12,272 bases of DNA. Source: UBA6100 sp049658145 (lineage in GTDB: Bacteria; Actinomycetota; Coriobacteriia; Anaerosomatales; Anaerosomataceae). The stretch's first letter is position 1. Every line of letters begins with the position of its first letter. The notes beneath the pieces were generated by a model. It saw only the letters and a program-made list of their open reading frames with translations. It was not told the DNA's origin and made no database searches. Of this stretch, positions 8,209-12,272 are shown in pieces. The position numbers and the translations under genes are program-made. Location: NCBI GenBank assembly GCA_049658145.1, contig JBASOJ010000112.1, positions 1-12,272 on the forward strand, given 5' to 3'.

Positions 8209-9145
8209 GGCGGCGGTCGCCTCGGCGCTTGCAGCCGCAGGTCCCGCGGGCATCTCAGGTGAGGCCATCGCCTCCGCGATCGGCATCTCGCGCGTGGCGG
8301 TGAGCAAGCACGTCGCCTCGCTCCGAGTGCTCGGCTACGAGGTCCGCTCGGCTCCGCGGGCGGGCTACGTGCTCGTGCATGCGCCCGACGCCTGCATCCC
8401 CGAAGAGGTCGCGCCGCGCCTGCGCGACCCGCTGTGGGTGGCGTGCGAGGGCGCCCCGGAGATCGGCTCCACCAACGACGAAGCCAAACGCCTTGCGCGC
8501 GCCGGAGCGGCCGAAGGCACCGCCGTCGTGGCCGCATGCCAGACCGGCGGGCGCGGTCGTCTGGGGCGCGTGTGGGAGTCGCCTGCGGGCGGCGCCTACG
8601 TCTCGTGCGTACTCCGGCCGTCGCTCGCACCCGCACAGATGGCCCCGCTCTCACTCGCGCTCGCGCTCGGCGCCGCACGCGCGCTCGAGCCTCTCGGCGT
8701 GGACGTGGCGCTCAAGTGGCCGAACGACCTCGAGTATGACGGCCGCAAGCTCGGTGGGCTGCTGCTCGAGATGGCCGCCGAGGCCGACCGCACCGAGTGG
8801 GTGATCGCAGGCTGTGGCGTGAACGTGTCGGAGCCCGGCTTGCCGGGGAGCGCGTGGGTGCGTGAGGCGGCGCCCGATGCGCTCGCGGCAGCTGTGGCCG
8901 CCGCACTACTCGACGGCATGGCGGGCGCGTACCGGTCGTTCGTGCGGGACGGCTTCGGTGTGCTTCGGGAGGAGTTCGAAGCGCGCGCGTCGCTCACGGG
9001 CCGCGAGGTGACGGTGCGCGATGCAGCCGGCGTCGTCGTGGACGAGGGCGTCGTACGCGGTGTCGCCGAGGACGGATCGCTGCTGCTCCAGCGTGACGGC
9101 GACACCGTTCGTGTGAGCGCGGGAGCGGTCACGCTGCGCGGTTGA
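8189..9145 (+). CDS. birA: Bifunctional biotin-protein ligase / biotin repressor
   Basis: BirA activates biotin with ATP and attaches it to acceptor lysines of carboxylases. The three-part, class II layout suggests it also represses transcription. The parts are an N-terminal winged helix-turn-helix (about 5-62, core ISGEAIASAIGISRVAVSKH), the catalytic domain with GSTNDEA (93-99), QTGGRGRLGRVW (118-129), KWPNDL (176-181), KLGGLLLE (187-194) and GCGVNV (208-213), and a C-terminal SH3-like domain (about 262-318). The usual QTAGRGR appears here as QTGGRGR, a mild change. The start ATG 8189 lies inside the dedA end; the GGA at 8179-8181 is a weak SD, and ATG 8195 is an alternative. The total of 318 residues is typical. 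A BirA-like operator follows directly behind the gene, in front of bioY, which supports the repressor role. Confidence 0.96.
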   Translation: MSMLSSRAAVASALAAAGPAGISGEAIASAIGISRVAVSKHVASLRVLGYEVRSAPRAGYVLVHAPDACIPEEVAPRLRDPLWVACEGAPEIGSTNDEAKRLARAGAAEGTAVVAACQTGGRGRLGRVWESPAGGAYVSCVLRPSLAPAQMAPLSLALALGAARALEPLGVDVALKWPNDLEYDGRKLGGLLLEMAAEADRTEWVIAGCGVNVSEPGLPGSAWVREAAPDALAAAVAAALLDGMAGAYRSFVRDGFGVLREEFEARASLTGREVTVRDAAGVVVDEGVVRGVAEDGSLLLQRDGDTVRVSAGAVTLRG

Positions 9146-9162
9146 CGCGCGGCTCGCGGCCC

Positions 9163-9201
9163 CCTATCGTGAACCTCTGTCTTTCAGCGGTTTACGATAG
9201 G
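9163..9201 (+). promoter_or_regulatory. Predicted BirA operator upstream of bioY
   Basis: CCTATCGTGAACC (9163-9175) and GGTTTACGATAGG (9189-9201) form an inverted repeat. It pairs at 12 of 13 positions around a 13-base spacer, with the single mismatch at 9171/9193. The inner parts GTGAACC and GGTTTAC match the known BirA box TTGTAAACC-N14 to 16-GGTTTACAA closely, with a spacer one or two bases shorter. The site ends eight bases before the bioY ATG and lies directly behind birA. Biotinyl-AMP-loaded BirA bound here would block the bioY promoter and RBS. The repeat is seen directly; BirA binding is inference from the match and the neighbours. Confidence 0.85.
9169..9198 (+). promoter_or_regulatory. 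Possible bioY promoter embedded in the operator
   Basis: GTGAAC (9169-9174) as -35 and TACGAT (9193-9198) as -10, 18 bases apart, fall within the two arms of the inverted repeat. Each matches its consensus only partly (3 of 6 and 4 of 6). Transcription would start near 9205, giving an almost leaderless mRNA for the ATG at 9209. A weak SD, AGGA (9199-9202), would lie mostly outside that transcript. Confidence 0.35.
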
Positions 9202-9208
9202 ACGGCGC

Positions 9209-9775
9209 ATGGCCCGCTCGCGCACTGCATCGTTTCTTCGCGCCGCGCTTGCGGCCGCCCTCGTCGCGGCCGGTGCGCTCATCTCGATCCCGCTGGGACC
9301 CGTGCCGGTCACCCTGCAGGTGTTCGTGCTGGCGGTCGTCGTACTCGTGCTCGCACCCGCCGAGGCATCGATCGCGCTCGGCCTGTACGTGGCGCTCGGC
9401 GCCGTCGGCGCGCCGGTGTTCTCGGGTGGCGGCTCAGGCGTCGGTGTGCTGGCGGGGCCGACGGGCGGGTTCATCATCGGCTTCGCGGCCGCGGCACCCG
9501 CCGCGGCGCTCGTGCGTGTGCGCCTTGCGCGCCGTAACGCCGAGGCACCCGTTTCTGCGGACCGGATCGTGCTCGCCGACACGCTGGCACTCATCACACT
9601 CCTCGGGATCGTGTATGCGGCAGGCTGGGCACAGTTCGCGCTCGTGACCGGCAGGGCGGCGGGTGACGCGTTCGCGCTAGCCGTCGCGCCCTTCGTGGCT
9701 GTCGACGCCGCCAAGTGCGCCGTCGCTGCGCTCGTGGCGCGCGCGGTGCGCTCCGCCGGATTCGGTGCGGACTGA
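9209..9775 (+). CDS. bioY: Biotin ECF transporter, substrate-binding S component
   Basis: BioY binds biotin in the membrane and imports it, usually with the shared energy-coupling EcfA/EcfT module. The 188-residue length is typical. Motifs are IPLGPVPVTLQ (27-37), a Gly-rich PVFSGGGSGVGVLAGPTGGF (69-88) that is the family hallmark, and a late PFVAVDAAKCAVAA (161-174) matching the usual P.D..K helix. About six hydrophobic segments run through the protein. ATG 9209 follows the BirA-type operator closely. No ecfA or ecfT gene and no biotin-synthesis gene lies in the window, so BioY must use a module encoded elsewhere or work alone, as some BioY proteins are reported to do. The overlapping open frame at 9142-9537 is a shadow. 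Confidence 0.95.
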   Translation: MARSRTASFLRAALAAALVAAGALISIPLGPVPVTLQVFVLAVVVLVLAPAEASIALGLYVALGAVGAPVFSGGGSGVGVLAGPTGGFIIGFAAAAPAAALVRVRLARRNAEAPVSADRIVLADTLALITLLGIVYAAGWAQFALVTGRAAGDAFALAVAPFVAVDAAKCAVAALVARAVRSAGFGAD

Positions 9776-9828
9776 GCCCGCACGTCATTCGCTGCCGATG
9801 TGCCCTGTCGCGTGTCACACCGCCCCGC

Positions 9829-9834
9829 TACTAT
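9829..9834 (+). promoter_or_regulatory. Possible -10 box ahead of the yhaO-like gene
   Basis: TACTAT lies in the 99-base spacer after bioY. CTGTCG (9805-9810) could serve as a -35 with an 18-base spacer (3 of 6 matches). A start near 9841 would leave a leader of about 34 bases containing the SD. The spacer holds no visible terminator, so read-through from bioY is also possible. Weak evidence. Confidence 0.3.
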
Positions 9835-9859
9835 GGCAATGACCATCGAAGCGAATGGC

Positions 9860-9867
9860 GGAAGGGG
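9860..9867 (+). promoter_or_regulatory. RBS that sets the yhaO-like start
   Basis: GGAAGGGG lies seven bases before GTG 9875. This start gives a protein beginning four residues before the first conserved strand. The upstream in-frame ATGs (9833, 9839) lack an SD and would add unconserved residues. Confidence 0.65.
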
Positions 9868-9874
9868 CAAGCGC

Positions 9875-11131
9875 GTGACCGATTCTGTGCGGTTCGTGCA
9901 CGCAGCGGACCTTCATCTCGACGCGCCGTTCAAGGGCATCGACGCAACCGACCTGCGCGTTCGCGATGCGCTTGTCGCATCAACCTACGAGGCGCTGGAC
10001 GCTCTCGTCGCCGTCTGTGTCGGCCACGCCGCAGACTTCCTCGTGATAGCGGGTGACGTTTACAACGACAGCGAGAGGTCGCTGCGGGCGGAGTTCGCCT
10101 TCCGTGACGCGTGCGTGAAGCTCGCCGAGGCTGGTGTGCGTGTGTACGTCGCGCGCGGCAACCACGACCCCGCGAGCGGACGGTCGCTCGGGCTGGTGAT
10201 GCCGGAGAACGTCCACATCTTCTCGGAGCACGAGGTGGAGCGGGTGGTCTTCGAGCGCGACGGTGAAGCGGTATGCGCGCTCTACGGCCGGTCGTTTCGC
10301 ACCGCTGCCGAGCGGAGCAATCTCGCCAGGGGCTTCGCGCGTGATGCGGGCGACACGCTCGCGGTGGGTGTTCTCCACGCCAACGTCGGCGGTCGCACCG
10401 AGCACGAGCCGTATGCCCCGTGCTCGCTCGAGGATCTGCGCGCGGCGCGCATGGACTACTGGGCACTCGGTCACATCCACAAGCCGGAGGTGCTCTCGGA
10501 GCAGCCGGCGATCGTCTACAGCGGTTGCACCCAGGGGCTCAGCCCGAACGAGTCCGGGCTGCGCGGCTGCAGGGTCGTCACACTCGACGCGAGCGGGGCG
10601 ACGGCGGAGACCGTCCCCACATCGAGCGTCGTCTGGGCTCGCGAGACGGTCGATACGGATGATCTCGGGAGCATCGAGGAACTGATGGCGGCGCTCGACG
10701 ACGCGGTCGAGCGGGCGGGCCGTTCGGCCGAGGGCCGGCCCTCGGTGCTTCGCATCGAACTCGGCGGACGCAGCGCGGTGCACGGCATCCTCGCGCGCCC
10801 GGGCGTGCTGCGGGATGTTCTCGCCGACGTGCGGGCGGGCGCGCTCGAGCGCGATCCGTGGGTGTGGGTCGACCGGATCACCGACAGCACCCGTCCGGCG
10901 TTCGACATCGCCACGCTGCGCGACAGCGCCGACTTCGCCAGCGACCTCGTCAGGCTCACCGATGACCTGCTCGCGGATGACAGGCGGCTGCTCGCGCTCG
11001 TTGAGGCGGCGGCGGCTCCCGTGCTCTCGGCCATGGACACCCGAGACACCCCCGCGCTTGATGCCGCCTCACTGCTCGAGCGGGCGCGCGACCTCGCGCT
11101 CGACCGCATGCTGGCCGAGGAGGACCGATGA
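9875..11131 (+). CDS. SbcD/Mre11-like metallophosphoesterase nuclease, YhaO type
   Basis: The N-terminal half is a calcineurin-like DNA nuclease domain. It has the metal-binding motifs DLH (12-14), GDVYN (60-64), GNHD (95-98), a single His (LHAN, His168) and GHIH (199-202). These are the five motifs of SbcD/Mre11 nucleases, with metal ligands intact. The 418-residue length and the C-terminal half, which lacks a recognisable SbcD capping domain, fit the YhaO-like branch. The family acts on DNA ends, with an ATPase partner. GTG 9875 is chosen by its SD. The gene overlaps a YhaN/SbcC-type ATPase gene by four bases (ATGA), and such genes commonly form a pair. A general DNA-repair role is the safest reading. 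Its exact substrate is unknown. Confidence 0.9.
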   Translation: MTDSVRFVHAADLHLDAPFKGIDATDLRVRDALVASTYEALDALVAVCVGHAADFLVIAGDVYNDSERSLRAEFAFRDACVKLAEAGVRVYVARGNHDPASGRSLGLVMPENVHIFSEHEVERVVFERDGEAVCALYGRSFRTAAERSNLARGFARDAGDTLAVGVLHANVGGRTEHEPYAPCSLEDLRAARMDYWALGHIHKPEVLSEQPAIVYSGCTQGLSPNESGLRGCRVVTLDASGATAETVPTSSVVWARETVDTDDLGSIEELMAALDDAVERAGRSAEGRPSVLRIELGGRSAVHGILARPGVLRDVLADVRAGALERDPWVWVDRITDSTRPAFDIATLRDSADFASDLVRLTDDLLADDRRLLALVEAAAAPVLSAMDTRDTPALDAASLLERARDLALDRMLAEEDR

Positions 11132-12272
11132 GGCTTCGGCATATCGAGGCGGTCCGATACGGTGCACTCGCCGGCGCGAGCCTCCGCGACCTCGGCGACC
11201 GCCTGACGGTGGTGCACGGGCCGAACGAGGCGGGCAAGTCGTCGTTCACGTCGCTCGTCCGGCATGTCCTCTACCGCTATCCTACGGCTCGTGACAGCGA
11301 GCAAGGCTATGCGGTCGGCGGGGAGGGCCGTGCGGCCCGGCTCGTCTTCGATGACGCCAACGGCGCGTGGGTGATCGAGCGCGTGGAGGGTACCCACGGG
11401 GGACGCGTGAGCGTCCGTGTCGTCGAGGGTCCGGAGCGCCCCGACCTTCTCGAGGAGCTCACCCGTGGGGTGAGCGAGCTCGCCTACCGTACGGTCTTCG
11501 GCTTCGGCCTGGGCGAGATGGCGTCGATCGAGGAGTTGCGCGGCTCGGGCGACAGCGTCATCTCGCGCCTGTACGCGGCAAGCGCCGGCCTGCGCGTGAG
11601 CCCGCAGGAGGTCCGTGCGGCCGTGGAACGTGAGTCGGCCGAGCTGTTCAAGCCCACCGGCCGCAAGCCGGTCGTCAACACCCTCGTTTCGGAGCTGCGT
11701 GCCAGCAGGGCGGAGCTCCGGCGTCTGGCCGCCGAGGCCGAGTCGTTCATGGACGAGCAGGACCGGGTCGTCGACATGGCTGTCCGGCTCGAGGATGCGC
11801 GGACCACGCGCGATCGCGCACGTGCGCGGGCCACCGAGCTCGCCGTCGCCGTCGAGCGCGCCGATGAGAAGCTCGCCCTGATCTCGCTTCAGGACGAGAC
11901 CCTCATAGCGCTCCGGAGGAAGCGCAAGCAGCTGGAGGAGGAGGCGGCGGCGATCGTCGTCGACGAGGCGCTGCTCGCCGCCGCCCCGGAGCTCGACGCC
12001 CTCATCGAGGAATCGTCCGGGCATGGCCGGGCGATGCAGTCATTGGCCGAGCTCGAGGCGGCGCTCATACGCGCCGAGACCCGCCTGGCCGACGCGGAGG
12101 CCCGCACCGGGCTTGAGCCGACAACGCTGACCGCGCTCGCCGACACACACGGGTGTACCGCGGCGGTCGAGGAGGCGCGGGAGGAGATCCAACGGCTCCA
12201 GCTTCAGGCGGAGGCAAGGGCCGAGACCGCGCAGCGCGCCGTCGAGGCCGCCGGGGTCGCGGAGGTCTCGCT
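11128..12272 (+). CDS. YhaN/SbcC-like AAA ATPase, 5' part (3' end outside window)
   Basis: 381 residues are visible and the frame is open at the window end. The protein starts with a short strand (MRLRHIEAVRYGAL) followed by Walker A GPNEAGKSS (31-39). The GPNEAGK form is typical of YhaN-type ATPases related to SbcC/Rad50. From about residue 110 comes FGFGLGEMASIEELRGSG, with the conserved phenylalanine/glycine-rich stretch of this group. From about 185 the sequence turns into Glu/Arg/Ala-rich heptad-like segments (about 185-300 and 310-381), that is, the beginning of the coiled coil. ATG 11128 has AGGAGG (11118-11123) four bases ahead and overlaps the nuclease stop. The Walker B half should lie beyond the window. 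It is expected to form a complex with the upstream nuclease, using ATP to control DNA-end access. Confidence 0.9.
   Translation, partial: MRLRHIEAVRYGALAGASLRDLGDRLTVVHGPNEAGKSSFTSLVRHVLYRYPTARDSEQGYAVGGEGRAARLVFDDANGAWVIERVEGTHGGRVSVRVVEGPERPDLLEELTRGVSELAYRTVFGFGLGEMASIEELRGSGDSVISRLYAASAGLRVSPQEVRAAVERESAELFKPTGRKPVVNTLVSELRASRAELRRLAAEAESFMDEQDRVVDMAVRLEDARTTRDRARARATELAVAVERADEKLALISLQDETLIALRRKRKQLEEEAAAIVVDEALLAAAPELDALIEESSGHGRAMQSLAELEAALIRAETRLADAEARTGLEPTTLTALADTHGCTAAVEEAREEIQRLQLQAEARAETAQRAVEAAGVAEVS

Noticed and set aside
9142..9537. Open frame overlapping the operator and bioY
   Set aside because: It is Arg/Gly-rich, lies in an alternative frame of bioY and is unlike any protein family I know.
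9812..9820. Small palindrome GTGTCACAC in the spacer before the yhaO-like gene
   Set aside because: Four-base arms are too short to tell from chance, and no regulator match is evident.
9875..12272. Phage-defence system built from a nuclease and an ATPase
   Set aside because: The motifs fit the general SbcD/SbcC-YhaO/YhaN repair group. No integrase, transposon or other defence gene is nearby and base composition does not change.

Overview
The window is a GC-rich, tightly packed bacterial segment with every gene on the + strand. It looks chromosomal and housekeeping. The high GC, frequent GTG starts, purine-rich Shine-Dalgarno (SD) sites, collinear nadA-nadB-nadC genes and lack of long spacers fit an actinobacterium. 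A deep-branching, possibly anaerobic, Coriobacteriia-like lineage is my best guess, inferred from composition and gene content only.

Layout. (1) 1-1429: the 3' part of folP (dihydropteroate synthase) overlaps folK. The FolK protein carries an unusual C-terminal extra domain. (2) 1430-1535: a spacer with a good -10 box and a small hairpin, read as the start of a new transcription unit. (3) 1536-3275: panB and panC, pantothenate synthesis. (4) 3276-6819: nadA, nadB and nadC, the de novo route from aspartate to nicotinate mononucleotide, joined by abutting or overlapping start/stop codons. (5) 6829-7504: two small membrane proteins of unknown function that resemble each other. (6) 7504-8208: a DedA-family membrane protein. 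(7) 8189-9145: birA, biotin ligase with a repressor-type helix-turn-helix. (8) 9146-9208: a short spacer filled by a 13+13-base inverted repeat that looks like a BirA operator, just before bioY. (9) 9209-9775: bioY, the biotin-uptake S component. (10) 9776-9874: spacer with a possible promoter. (11) 9875 to the window end: a YhaO/SbcD-like metallophosphoesterase nuclease, overlapped by the 5' part of a YhaN/SbcC-like ATPase that runs off the window.

How the genes work together. The first 9.8 kb is a cofactor block covering folate, pantothenate/CoA, NAD and biotin. BirA and BioY form a self-contained circuit: BioY imports biotin, BirA attaches it to proteins, and biotin-loaded BirA would close the operator in front of bioY. 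The last two genes are a nuclease/ATPase pair typical of DNA end processing.

I found no mobile element, CRISPR array, tRNA, rRNA or convincing terminator, and no clearly new biological system. The points most worth following are the BirA operator, the two-domain FolK and the pair of unknown membrane proteins.
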